64,000 bases of DNA from Companilactobacillus nantensis DSM 16982 (lineage in GTDB: Bacteria; Bacillota; Bacilli; Lactobacillales; Lactobacillaceae): NCBI RefSeq assembly GCF_001435815.1, contig NZ_AZFV01000003.1, positions 62,001-126,000 on the forward strand, read 5' to 3'. This document shows positions 28,877-39,866 of this stretch, in pieces (within the stretch, counting starts at the first letter, position 1; every line of letters starts with the position of its first letter). Under the pieces are notes generated by a model that was given only the letters and a program-made list of their open reading frames with translations, was not told the DNA's origin and ran no database searches. Both the position numbers and the translations under genes were made by a program.

Positions 28877-30382
28877 ATGGAAAAAAAGGCAAAAAAATGG
28901 CAAATGCCATCGGCTTATACAATTTTGTTCTTTCTAATCATCGTAGTTGCTATTTTAACTTGGATTATACCTGCAGGTGAATATGCAACCACGAAAGCAG
29001 GAAACATTATTGCCGGAACTTATAAAGCACGTGCCAGTAGTCCTCAGGGTATCTGGGATGTATTTCTAGCACCAATCAATGGGATGGTTGGTACTGATAT
29101 AACTGAAGGTTCCATTTCAGTTTCACTCTTTATTTTGGTTATTGGTGGTTTCTTAGGGGTCGTCAATAAAACGAAAGCACTTGATGACGGAATTAGTGCG
29201 ACAGTTCGTAAATACCATGGTAAAGAAAAAGCTCTTATCCCAATTTTAATGACCTTATTTGCAATCGGTGGTTCTACTTACGGTATGGGTGAAGAAACGA
29301 TTGCGTTCTATCCAATTTTGATCCCTGTTATGATCAGTGTTGGATATGATTCAATCACTGCAATTTCACTAGCTTTGATTGGTTCACAAGTTGGATGTTT
29401 GGCTTCAACAGTTAATCCATTTGCGACAGGTGTTGCTTCACAAACAATTAATATTTCACCTGGTGATGGTTTAATTCCACGGTTTATTTTATTGATAATT
29501 GTAACCGGTATCAGTATCGCTTATGTTATGCATTACGCTGACAAAGTTAAGAAAGATCCTTCACAGTCGGTTGTGTTTGAGCGTCGTCAGAAGGACCTTG
29601 AAGAATTCAACATGGAAGACAGATCAGTTGGTGAAAAACTAACTAAGAAACAAAAGAGTGTTCTTTGGCTATTTGCTTTGACATTCGTTGTTATGATCAC
29701 TAGTTTGATTCCTTGGACAAGTTTGAATTCTAGTTGGACATTCTTTGACAAGTTTACAAAATGGTTAACAAATATCCCATTCCTTGGCGCTTTAGTTGGT
29801 AAGGATATTGCTCCACTAGGTACATGGTACTTTACAGAAATCACAACATTGTTCTTTATGATGTCAGTTATTATTATGTTTGTTTTCCGTATGAAGGAAT
29901 CAGATTATATCAGTGCCTTCATGGGTGGTATGACAGAATTTATCAGTGTTGCTATTATCGTTGCTGTTGCTCGTGGTATTCAAGTTATCATGAACAATGG
30001 TTACATTACTGCGACAGTCTTGCATGCTGGTGAAACTGGTTTGCAAAATCTTTCTGCCGGTGTCTTCATCGTCTTGACATATATTTTCTATATTCCAATG
30101 TCATTCTTGATTCCTTCAACTTCCGGTCTTGCTGCCGCTACAATGGGAATTATGGGACCACTTGGTAAGTTCTCTGGCGTTGACGGCTCACTTGTTATTA
30201 CGGCTTATCAATCAGCTTCTGGACTAGTTAACTTGATAACACCAACTTCAGGTATCGTTATGGGTGCTTTGGCAATTGGTCACGTTGATATCGTTAAATG
30301 GTGGAAGTACATGTGGAAACTAGTCGCAATTTTATTCGTGGTTATCGCAGTATTCTTAGTTATTTGTTCGATGTTTAAATAA
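28877..30382 (+). CDS. YfcC-family basic amino acid or peptide-type carrier
   Basis: Polytopic carrier of 501 residues with about 12 helices. Family signatures include YTILFFLIIVVAILTWIIPAGEY at the N-terminus, GGSTYGMGEETIAFYPILIPVMI, CLASTVNPFATGVAS, and LIPSTSGLAAATMGIMGPL plus SASGLVNLITPTSGIVMGALAIG near the C-terminus. YfcC proteins belong to the ion transporter superfamily; substrates are usually unknown. The M20 peptidase gene starts 31 bases later, so import of a small peptide or amidated amino acid for cleavage is a fair inference. Confidence 0.88.
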   Translation: MEKKAKKWQMPSAYTILFFLIIVVAILTWIIPAGEYATTKAGNIIAGTYKARASSPQGIWDVFLAPINGMVGTDITEGSISVSLFILVIGGFLGVVNKTKALDDGISATVRKYHGKEKALIPILMTLFAIGGSTYGMGEETIAFYPILIPVMISVGYDSITAISLALIGSQVGCLASTVNPFATGVASQTINISPGDGLIPRFILLIIVTGISIAYVMHYADKVKKDPSQSVVFERRQKDLEEFNMEDRSVGEKLTKKQKSVLWLFALTFVVMITSLIPWTSLNSSWTFFDKFTKWLTNIPFLGALVGKDIAPLGTWYFTEITTLFFMMSVIIMFVFRMKESDYISAFMGGMTEFISVAIIVAVARGIQVIMNNGYITATVLHAGETGLQNLSAGVFIVLTYIFYIPMSFLIPSTSGLAAATMGIMGPLGKFSGVDGSLVITAYQSASGLVNLITPTSGIVMGALAIGHVDIVKWWKYMWKLVAILFVVIAVFLVICSMFK

Positions 30383-30412
30383 TATTTCGAAATAATTCTG
30401 GGGGTTTGAATA

Positions 30413-31747
30413 ATGGAACAATTTATTACAGATGAAATTCAAGATGCAGCTATTAAGGATTTAGGCGAATTGATTGGAATTGCTTCAATCAATGGTGACG
30501 CTGAACCTAATGCACCATTTGGTAAAGGACCTAAAGCAGCCCTTGATAAAACAATGGAATTGATGGACAACTTAGGCTTCACTACTCACGAAGATCCTGA
30601 TGGCTACTACGGTTATGCTGATATTGGTGAAGGTGATGAAACCTTTGGTATCGTTGGTCACTTGGATGAAGTACCTGCTGGAAATTTGGAGGCTTGGGAT
30701 GTTGAACCTTATAAACTAACTATCAAAGATGGCAAGTTGTATGGTCGTGGAACTCAAGATGACAAAGGACCTACAATTTCAGCTATTTATGCTATCAAAT
30801 CAATTTTGGACAAAGGTTATAAATTTAACAAAAAGATTCGTGTTATCTTTGGTACTGATGAAGAAATTTTGTGGAGATGTTTAGCTGAATATAACAAGAA
30901 GGAAGACCCAATTGATATGGGGATTGCTCCTGATGCTGAATTCCCATTGATTTATGCTGAAAAAGGTTTGCAACAATCATATTTAACAGGCCCTGGTTCA
31001 ACTGAATTGAATCTTGACCTTGAAAATGCCTTTAATGCTGTTCCTGGTAAAGCTATCTATAATGGTCCTAAACAAGCTGAAGTTTATGCAGCATTGCAAA
31101 AATTAGGCTTTGATGCTGATCAAAAAGACGGTAAAATTGAAGTTCATGGTAAGTCAGTTCACGCTATGAATGCCCCCGAAGGTGTTAATGCTGTCGTTAG
31201 ATTAGGCATGGCTTTGGCAGAAGTTTTCCCAGATATCAAAGTATTAGAATTCTTGAAGAGCTTTGGTGAAGATGCTAATGCTACTAACTTATTGGGCGAC
31301 GTTTCCGATGATGTTTCTGGTAAATTAACATTTAATATCTCAAGTTTGAAGATCACACCAGAAGAATCAAGAATGCAAATTGATATGAGAATTCCTGTTA
31401 AAATCGATCATGATGAGTTGATTCAACAAGTTTCTGATGCAGTTGCTAAGTTTGATATGAAGTATGAAAACTTTGATTATGTTGCACCATTGTACGTTCC
31501 AACTGACAGTGAGTTAGTTAAGACATTGATGCAAACATATCAAGATTTAACAGGTGATACTAAGTCACAACCAGCTATTTCTGGTGGAGCAACTTTTGCT
31601 AGAACAATGCACAATTGTGTTGCCTTTGGTGGAATGTTACCAACAACCCCAGACTTCATGCACCAAGCTAATGAAAACTGGAGTAAGGCTGACATGAGAA
31701 AAGCCATGGAAATTTTTGCTGAAGCAATTTATCGTCTCTGTGTTTAG
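30413..31747 (+). CDS. M20-family dipeptidase (PepV/Sapep-like)
   Basis: Zinc dipeptidase of 444 residues. Metal and catalytic motifs: GHLDEVPAG (about 81-89), LYGRGTQDDKGPT (about 108-120), GTDEEILWRC (catalytic Glu pair, about 148-157), PDAEFP, and a C-terminal His in FMHQANENW. The inserted lid domain runs from about 185 to 390. It resembles PepV, which releases N-terminal residues from dipeptides including those blocked to other peptidases. GGGGG precedes ATG 30413. Probably cotranscribed with the carrier gene upstream. Confidence 0.9.
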   Translation: MEQFITDEIQDAAIKDLGELIGIASINGDAEPNAPFGKGPKAALDKTMELMDNLGFTTHEDPDGYYGYADIGEGDETFGIVGHLDEVPAGNLEAWDVEPYKLTIKDGKLYGRGTQDDKGPTISAIYAIKSILDKGYKFNKKIRVIFGTDEEILWRCLAEYNKKEDPIDMGIAPDAEFPLIYAEKGLQQSYLTGPGSTELNLDLENAFNAVPGKAIYNGPKQAEVYAALQKLGFDADQKDGKIEVHGKSVHAMNAPEGVNAVVRLGMALAEVFPDIKVLEFLKSFGEDANATNLLGDVSDDVSGKLTFNISSLKITPEESRMQIDMRIPVKIDHDELIQQVSDAVAKFDMKYENFDYVAPLYVPTDSELVKTLMQTYQDLTGDTKSQPAISGGATFARTMHNCVAFGGMLPTTPDFMHQANENWSKADMRKAMEIFAEAIYRLCV

Positions 31748-31785
31748 AATTTATATAAATCAGACTTTACAAAACGATTAAAAGA

Positions 31786-31813
31786 AAATAGGGCAGATGT
31801 CCTATTTTTTTTG
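31786..31813 (+). terminator. Dipeptidase gene terminator
   Basis: AAATAGG-loop-CCTATTT with eight T. Confidence 0.8.
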
Positions 31814-31925
31814 CGCATTCAAGACTAAAAATTTGTTTTATTTTTGAAAATTAGGTAGCGTAGCAGTAGGAAGTAATGAGAATTTATAAGAAACAGCTTA
31901 TAAACATATTTGAGGTGTAGGAGCA

Positions 31926-33230
31926 ATGTTTGATTTTAATACGCAACCACGTAAATTTAAATTTCAAGGTGAGGTTACAGTACCTGGCGACAAGAGTATT
32001 GCACATCGAGCTATTATGTTTGGTGCGTTAGCTGGTGGTGTAACGCAGATCAGTAATTTCATGTATGCCGATGATTTAGCTGTGACCGTTCGTGCTTTTA
32101 AAGAATTAGGTGCAAAGATCCATACAGAAATCAGCAATAAAGATATGATTATCAAAGGTGTCGATCATCAGCTCAAGCCAATGGATCATCCCTTGCAAAT
32201 TGACAATGTTGGAACCTTGCGAAGTTTGTTATTTGGTGTTTTAGCCAGTAGTACAAATCACTATGAAGTCCAAGGTGGAAAATATCTCAGCCAGCGTCCT
32301 ACAGATCACTTGGTGAGCTTGTTACAAGAAATGGGGGCTAGTTATCAGGCAACCACTGAAAATGCTTTACCAATGGAAATTACTGGTAGTAATGACCTTG
32401 AGGGCATCACGTACCATCAAGATATTTCAAATGCTCAAATAAAAAGTAGTTTGATTTTGGCAGGAATTTATGCGAACAGCGATACGAAATTAATTCGTAA
32501 GTTACCAACACGTAATCACACTGAAGTATTAGCTAATTATTTTGGGGCAGATGTAACAGTTGACCCCGAAGTTATTACCGTTCATGCGGGTCACAGTCAT
32601 TTACAAGGACAAAATTTGACGATTCCTGGAGATTTTTCATCTGCTGCGATGTATATTGCTGGAGCCTTATTGTCTGAAGATAGTCAAATCACGTTACCAA
32701 GAGTTGGTTTAAATGCCACTCGCATTGGTCTATTGAATGTGGCCAAACAAATGGGTGCTAATATTTGTATTGATAATCGTTCAACCAACAGTATTGAGCC
32801 ATTTGGGGACCTGGTTATTAAATCGCAAAAACTTCACGGGACAACTATTTCTGACAAACAAGTACCGTTTATTATTGATGAAATACCATTGATAGCACTG
32901 ATGGCGTCTCAAGCAGATGGGCAAACAGTTATTGATGGAATACATGACGTCTATTTACAAATCAATGATCGCCTGATCAATATGCGGACAGAATTAGCTA
33001 AATTAGGTATTATTATGCAGGTGCACGAAGACCAAATTATTATTGAGGGTAATCAACAGATCAATGTTAAAGATGATGTTGATAGCCATAACGATCACCG
33101 AATTGCTATGATGCTTTGTATTGCTTCAATTTTGACAGATTCACCATTTAAAATAAAAAATATTGAGGCCATTGATGTTTCATATCCCGGATTCATTGCT
33201 GACTTAAATAAAGTCCTTGTCACGAAGTAA
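31926..33230 (+). CDS. AroA-family enolpyruvyl transferase-like protein, divergent
   Basis: 434-residue protein with the two-domain fold of 5-enolpyruvylshikimate-3-phosphate synthase. Conserved parts: VPGDKSIAHRAIMFGAL, SQRPTDHL, SNAQIKSSLILAG, PTRNHTEVL, PGDFSSAAMYIAGALL, NATRIGLLNV and NDHRIAMMLCIAS. Several active-site positions differ from the family pattern: NSGTT-x-R is NVGTLRS, IPR-IDE is VPFIIDE (Arg lost) and VKETDR is LQINDR (the Lys-Glu pair lost). No other shikimate gene is near. It may be an AroA paralogue with another substrate or a weak EPSP synthase; automated annotation would call it aroA. Confidence 0.75.
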   Translation: MFDFNTQPRKFKFQGEVTVPGDKSIAHRAIMFGALAGGVTQISNFMYADDLAVTVRAFKELGAKIHTEISNKDMIIKGVDHQLKPMDHPLQIDNVGTLRSLLFGVLASSTNHYEVQGGKYLSQRPTDHLVSLLQEMGASYQATTENALPMEITGSNDLEGITYHQDISNAQIKSSLILAGIYANSDTKLIRKLPTRNHTEVLANYFGADVTVDPEVITVHAGHSHLQGQNLTIPGDFSSAAMYIAGALLSEDSQITLPRVGLNATRIGLLNVAKQMGANICIDNRSTNSIEPFGDLVIKSQKLHGTTISDKQVPFIIDEIPLIALMASQADGQTVIDGIHDVYLQINDRLINMRTELAKLGIIMQVHEDQIIIEGNQQINVKDDVDSHNDHRIAMMLCIASILTDSPFKIKNIEAIDVSYPGFIADLNKVLVTK

Positions 33231-33253
33231 TTGTGAAAGGGACTTCTTTTTTT
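33210..33253 (+). terminator. Terminator overlapping the AroA-like stop codon
   Basis: AAGTCC-T-TCAC pairs with GTGA-A-GGACTT, followed by seven T. The stem includes the last codons. Confidence 0.8.
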
Positions 33254-33310
33254 ACAAGCAGTGTCGTATGATTGTTATAAATTGTATCGATGTAAGGGGT
33301 TACGTAATTA

Positions 33311-34138
33311 ATGATTGAGTTTATTGGAACTGACTTAGACGGAACGTTACTGAATAGTTACAGTAAAATATCATCCAAAAATATCCAAGCTATCCGTAAT
33401 GCGGTCAATTCTGGGATGGAGTTTGCGATTTGTTCAGGTCGAACATTACATTCAGTTAATAAATATTTTGAAAACGATTTGAAAGTTCCTGGTTATCGAG
33501 TTGTTTTAAATGGGGCAGTTGTCGTTGATCCGCAGGGGAAAAGAATTATCGACCAGCCACTCGATCATGGAATTGTGGAGGAAATACTTAAACGTTCAGA
33601 ATTCAGTAAGTTTAAGGTCGTGTTGGATGGACTAAATGATGTTCATGTCTATGATCCTAATCACAGCTGGACAACGTATTTCGAAGGGATGAGTCGTCAT
33701 CATATCAAGGCACGCTCAATTGATGATTTAAGAAAATTAAATGATAAGGCAGACTTTAACGTTTATAAAGTTTGTTTCAGTTGTGCTCCAGCCAGACTCA
33801 AAGAGCTACAAAAGAAATTAGAGTCGTTCACATCTCTACCTGTAACAATTAGTCGCTCCGGAAGTTATTATTTTGAAATAAATGGGCAAGATGTCACGAA
33901 ACTGTCAGCTTTACAATATATCTCAGGCTACAGTAGTATTCCTATGGCACATTTTATGTGCTTTGGAGATTATGGTAATGATCTTGAGATGATTAAAGAG
34001 GCTGGGTATGGAGTAGCTATGGATAATGCGATTGAGAGCGTTAAGGCAGTAGCGTGGAAAATAACAGGTACCAACAATCAAGATGGCGTTGCAACAATGA
34101 TTAATCAAGTATTGAATTCTTCGAAAGAAAAAAAGTAA
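33311..34138 (+). CDS. Cof-type HAD hydrolase
   Basis: Sugar-phosphatase-like protein of 275 residues in HAD subfamily IIB. Motif I is GTDLDGTLLNS (about 6-16), motif II CSGRT, and motif IV FGDYGNDLEMIKEAGYGVAMDNA. The cap domain lies between about 85 and 190. It starts at ATG 33311 with a weak AAGGGG signal. It is separate from the later HAD pair at 55-57 kb and only distantly similar. Substrate unknown. Confidence 0.9.
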   Translation: MIEFIGTDLDGTLLNSYSKISSKNIQAIRNAVNSGMEFAICSGRTLHSVNKYFENDLKVPGYRVVLNGAVVVDPQGKRIIDQPLDHGIVEEILKRSEFSKFKVVLDGLNDVHVYDPNHSWTTYFEGMSRHHIKARSIDDLRKLNDKADFNVYKVCFSCAPARLKELQKKLESFTSLPVTISRSGSYYFEINGQDVTKLSALQYISGYSSIPMAHFMCFGDYGNDLEMIKEAGYGVAMDNAIESVKAVAWKITGTNNQDGVATMINQVLNSSKEKK

Positions 34139-34154
34139 AGGTTATTGTGTATTT

Positions 34155-34206
34155 TAAAAAAAGTATCCACTAGGAAAAATAAATATTTCTAGTGGATACT
34201 TTTTTG
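34155..34206 (+). terminator. HAD gene terminator
   Basis: AAAAGTATCCACTAG pairs with CTAGTGGATACTTTT around an AT-rich loop, followed by T. Confidence 0.92.
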
Positions 34207-34259
34207 ATACTTATTTGATGTTCTGATTATAATATTTAACTAAATGTTGAAAATTTCTA

Positions 34260-34399
34260 AAATGGGCTTTAGCCATTACACCACGGGATGAATTTTGCAA
34301 TTTTTGTTATTTGCGAAGTTCAAAATCGAGGTCCGAGACCGCTTTTTGGCTCGAACCTGTCCCCACCATCAACCTAAATTTCTTGCTCCTGGAGGCGGC
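34260..34399 (-). repeat. Dispersed structured repeat, copy 4 (reverse, degenerate)
   Basis: Reverse orientation, ending GGAGGCGGC (the family 5' end). The first hairpin is intact as GGTTCGAG/CTCGGACC but its loop is enlarged. The second hairpin has decayed to AT-rich sequence and the far arm of the closing stem is missing. It looks like an eroding copy. Confidence 0.72.
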
Positions 34400-34554
34400 C
34401 TACAACCATCTCCACAGCATATTTTCAAGCGGTGACAACCAGATAAATGTCAGTTTGTTTCGTAAACGACACAATCCGCAAAGTCTAATGATATCAAGAA
34501 ATAACCAAAATGAGGCTCAAAATTAATTAATATTTGTTTTTTGATAAAAACATC

Positions 34555-34622
34555 TTGATAAATTTTAATAAGCGTTATACAATCTAGTTGTTCTATGAAA
34601 GCGTTTTTAGTAAACGTTTTAG
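34555..34622 (+). promoter_or_regulatory. Promoter and cre-like sites of the beta-glucoside PTS operon
   Basis: TTGATA (34555-34560), 17 bp spacer, TACAAT (34578-34583). Downstream lie TGAAAGCGTTTTTA (34596-34609, close to the cre consensus) and AGTAAACGTTTTAG (34609-34622, weaker). CcpA bound there would block elongation, so glucose repression is expected. Confidence 0.7.
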
Positions 34623-34669
34623 CAAAAAAACAAATAAATAAAATCACGGATCAAGAGGGGTATTTAATT

Positions 34670-34978
34670 ATGGCTGAAAAAACAATCATGTTATGTTGTG
34701 CAGCAGGTATGTCAACAAGTTTACTAGTATCAAAAATGCAAAAGGCTGCTGAAAGTGATGGCATTGATGCAGAAATCTTTGCTGCCGCTGCTGCTGATGC
34801 AGATGCAAAATTGGAAGAAAAACATCCTGATGTATTAATGCTTGGACCTCAAGTAAGATATCTTGAAGGACAATTCAAAGAGAAGTTAAGTATTCCTGTT
34901 GAAGTAATCAACATGCAAGACTATGGAATGATGAACGGTGAAAAGGTTCTACGCGAAGCTGTAAAACTAATCGGTTAA
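34670..34978 (+). CDS. PTS lactose/cellobiose-type IIB component
   Basis: Cytosolic phosphocarrier of 102 residues. The phosphorylated Cys lies in TIMLCCAAGMSTSLLVSKM near the N-terminus, and VLMLGPQVRYL is typical of cellobiose IIB. ATG 34670 is used because AGAGGGG sits nine bases before it; the open frame upstream to 34595 crosses the cre sites and is not coding. First gene of the IIB-IIA-bgl-bgl unit; its IIC partner is probably the one at 39.9 kb. Confidence 0.92.
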   Translation: MAEKTIMLCCAAGMSTSLLVSKMQKAAESDGIDAEIFAAAAADADAKLEEKHPDVLMLGPQVRYLEGQFKEKLSIPVEVINMQDYGMMNGEKVLREAVKLIG

Positions 34979-34997
34979 TCATTAATAAAAAACAAAC

Positions 34998-35023
34998 AAA
35001 GGGGCGCAAATTAGCACCCCTTT
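34998..35023 (+). terminator. Intra-operon hairpin after the IIB gene
   Basis: AAAGGGG-GC pairs with GC-CCCCTTT, followed by the weak run TAGTTATTT. It probably acts as a partial terminator or processing/stability site that sets IIB against downstream expression. Confidence 0.55.
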
Positions 35024-35038
35024 AGTTATTTAAAGCAA

Positions 35039-35052
35039 AGTAAACGCTTAAA
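35039..35052. promoter_or_regulatory. Candidate cre site before the IIA gene
   Basis: AGTAAACGCTTAAA matches the cre core (GTAAACGCTT) with mismatches at the outer positions. Its place inside the operon, after the hairpin, suggests a roadblock or a second regulated start. Confidence 0.45.
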
Positions 35053-35074
35053 TTATTGAGGGAGATTTATAAAA

Positions 35075-36861
<1,787 letters not shown>

Positions 36862-36883
36862 ACAACAAAGGGAGAGTTTTTAA

Positions 36884-38341
<1,458 letters not shown>

Positions 38342-38348
38342 GTCAATT

Positions 38349-38399
38349 AAAAGAAGCTGAGACAAAACCAAATTATTTTGTCTTAGCTTCTTTTGTTTT
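38349..38399 (+). terminator. Terminator of the IIB-IIA-bgl-bgl unit
   Basis: AAAAGAAGCT-AGACAAAA pairs with TTTTGTCT-AGCTTCTTTT, followed by T-rich sequence. Confidence 0.92.
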
Positions 38400-38416
38400 A
38401 TACAGGTTTGAATGAT

Positions 38417-38445
38417 GCCGCCTCCGGGAGCGAGAAATATAGGCT
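38417..38445 (+). repeat. Orphan 5' end of the dispersed repeat
   Basis: GCCGCCTCCGGGAGCGAGAA followed by ATATAGGCT matches the first 30 bases of the repeat family in plus orientation, after which similarity stops. It is a solo end or deletion remnant next to copy 5. Confidence 0.6.
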
Positions 38446-38480
38446 AGGGTATTAGTTGTTTTGTTGATATATCAAGAAAA

Positions 38481-38523
38481 ATAATCACACAATATTAAAT
38501 GTCGTTACTTAATATTGTGTGAT
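38481..38523. repeat. Perfect inverted repeat
   Basis: AATCACACAATATTAA and TTAATATTGTGTGATT form a 16 bp perfect stem around a 10-base loop. On the minus strand it is followed by a T-rich run, so it could act as a terminator in that direction, although no minus-strand gene is nearby. It may also be a protein-binding site. Confidence 0.6.
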
Positions 38524-38671
38524 TTCAAGGATGGATATTAATATTTTTCATTATGATTTTAGTTGTAGATATTAAATTTATTTATAAATTCATTGAAAAA
38601 CTCAAGTTTGTTTCTTTTCGTTTTTAATGTACGTATTATTAAAAAACAAAACATAATATATTAACCATTAA

Positions 38672-38856
38672 ACTAGTCGGAGGAGAGGGGAGTCATTGAC
38701 CAGCTGTGAAAGTGGTGTTAGGACGGCCGCTTTTGCCGGCATTACAGCACCGGGCGTGTTTGGAGACTTGCTTGCAAGGCTTCAAACCGAGGGACGAGAC
38801 CTTGGCTCAGACCGGTCCGCACAGCAGGTCAATGAGCTCGCCTCTCCGGAGACGGC
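38672..38856 (-). repeat. Dispersed structured repeat, copy 5 (reverse)
   Basis: Complete copy of about 185 bases. The closing stem (GGAGAGG...CATTGACC-GCTGTG with CACAGC-GGTCAATG...CCTCTCC) is unrelated in distal sequence to the stems of copies 2 and 3, yet still pairs. The third hairpin is enlarged and GC-rich (GGACGGCCGC/GCCGGC region). One end is CCGACTAGTTT, the other GCCGTCTCC. Confidence 0.87.
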
Positions 38857-38883
38857 ACTCTTTAAGCCGCTTTCGTTATAGAT

Positions 38884-38907
38884 TATGTAATTTGTTACAT
38901 ATATAAT
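38884..38907 (+). promoter_or_regulatory. Candidate operator and -10 box of the RpiR gene
   Basis: The inverted repeat TATGTAA-TTTG-TTACATA (38884-38901) directly abuts TATAAT (38902-38907). Its core GTAA-N4-TTAC recurs upstream of the PTS IIC gene (39815-39826), so it may be the regulator's own binding site. Confidence 0.5.
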
Positions 38908-38959
38908 AGAATTAAGTTCATAAAAATCGATATAGACCAATTATAAGGGAGGTCAAATT

Positions 38960-39733
38960 ATGTTCCCATATCAGAAAGTTCATGAACTAAATCGTTTGGA
39001 ACTGATTGTTTATAAATACATTATTGGTCATACTAAAGAAGTTCAAAATATGACTATTCGTGAGATGGCTGATGCAGCCCATGTTTCAACAACGACTATC
39101 TTACGATTCCTCAAAAAGATGGATTACAGTGGTTTCTCAGAGTTTAAGTTTGCTCTGAAACAAAGTCTCAAGCAACCAACCAAAGCTCAACAAGATCCAA
39201 GCATGGAACCAATTAAGAATTTCTTCCAACTTGTTGCTGATGAGGAGCCATTTGATAATAAAATTAATCAAGCTGCAGATATGATAAATGCTGCGGATTT
39301 GGTTTTGTTTTTTGGCGTTGGTAACAGTGGGCGCGTAGCACAGTATGGTTCGAGCATTCTGTCTAGTTACGGAATTTATTCTTTGCCAATTATTGATCCT
39401 TTCCAACCTGAACCATTCTCTGACCGTGATTTTTCAAAGACACTGTTAGTGTTAGTTTCTATTTCAGGTGAAACGGATCAAGTCTTGGAACAAGCACGTT
39501 ATTATAAGAAGAATGGCGCGGAAACCATTGCTTTAACAGCCAATTCATATTCAGTCTTGAACCAAATAACTGACTTCTCAATCTCATATGATACGCCGCA
39601 AAACCGCAAAGGGCATATTAACGTAACAACACAGGTACCAATCGTTTATACCTTGGAACAAGTCGCGAACTGTGCGTACCATAAGATGGTAGACCAAATT
39701 GATAATAGATTTACGGAACATGTTACGGATTAG
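38960..39733 (+). CDS. RpiR/MurR-family transcriptional regulator
   Basis: 257-residue regulator. The N-terminal HTH (about 1-75; MTIREMADAAHVSTTTILRFLKKMDYSGFSEFKF) is followed by a SIS sugar-phosphate-binding domain (about 95-230; LVLFFGVGNSGRVAQYGSSILSSYG and LVLVSISGETDQVLEQARYYKKNGA). GGGAGG precedes ATG 38960. It likely senses a phosphosugar formed by the neighbouring PTS and controls the IIC-DUF871 unit and itself. Confidence 0.92.
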   Translation: MFPYQKVHELNRLELIVYKYIIGHTKEVQNMTIREMADAAHVSTTTILRFLKKMDYSGFSEFKFALKQSLKQPTKAQQDPSMEPIKNFFQLVADEEPFDNKINQAADMINAADLVLFFGVGNSGRVAQYGSSILSSYGIYSLPIIDPFQPEPFSDRDFSKTLLVLVSISGETDQVLEQARYYKKNGAETIALTANSYSVLNQITDFSISYDTPQNRKGHINVTTQVPIVYTLEQVANCAYHKMVDQIDNRFTEHVTD

Positions 39734-39748
39734 TAACGTGTTTTTTTT
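39716..39748 (+). terminator. RpiR gene terminator
   Basis: ACATGTTAC pairs with GTAACGTGT around GGATTA-like loop sequence, overlapping the stop codon, followed by eight T. Confidence 0.85.
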
Positions 39749-39814
39749 ATGATAACTTATTATTTCCTTTATAAAAGTACACAATTAATAATGAAAAGGG
39801 TTACAATGGTTCTT

Positions 39815-39826
39815 GTAAGCAGTTAC
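39815..39826. promoter_or_regulatory. Candidate RpiR operator before the PTS IIC gene
   Basis: GTAAGCAGTTAC shares the GTAA-N4-TTAC pattern with the site at 38887-38898 in front of the regulator gene. The surrounding TTGTAAGCAGTTACC also loosely resembles a cre site, which is the alternative reading. Confidence 0.45.
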
Positions 39827-39866
39827 CAGTGTTTCTGCTTTGTAACAAATTTTATTTGAGGGGGTT

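Larger units (their letters stand above)
34207..34669. other. Intergenic region before the PTS IIB gene
   Basis: About 460 bases. It contains repeat copy 4 (34260-34399), a sigma-A promoter and two cre-like sites. A 71-codon open frame at 34311-34526 lies mostly in the repeat and has no ribosome binding site. Confidence 0.7.
38400..38959. other. Intergenic region before the RpiR regulator
   Basis: About 560 bases without a gene. It contains an orphan 5' fragment of the repeat family (38417-38445), a perfect 16 bp inverted repeat, repeat copy 5 and the regulator promoter. Two open frames inside copy 5 are by-products of its GC-richness. Confidence 0.75.

Noticed and set aside
34311-34526. 71-codon open frame across repeat copy 4
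   Set aside because: Starts in the degenerate repeat, has no ribosome binding site and shows no similarity.
38696-38906. Two overlapping open frames within repeat copy 5
   Set aside because: They arise from the GC-rich repeat. No ribosome binding site, and equivalent frames are not kept in other copies.
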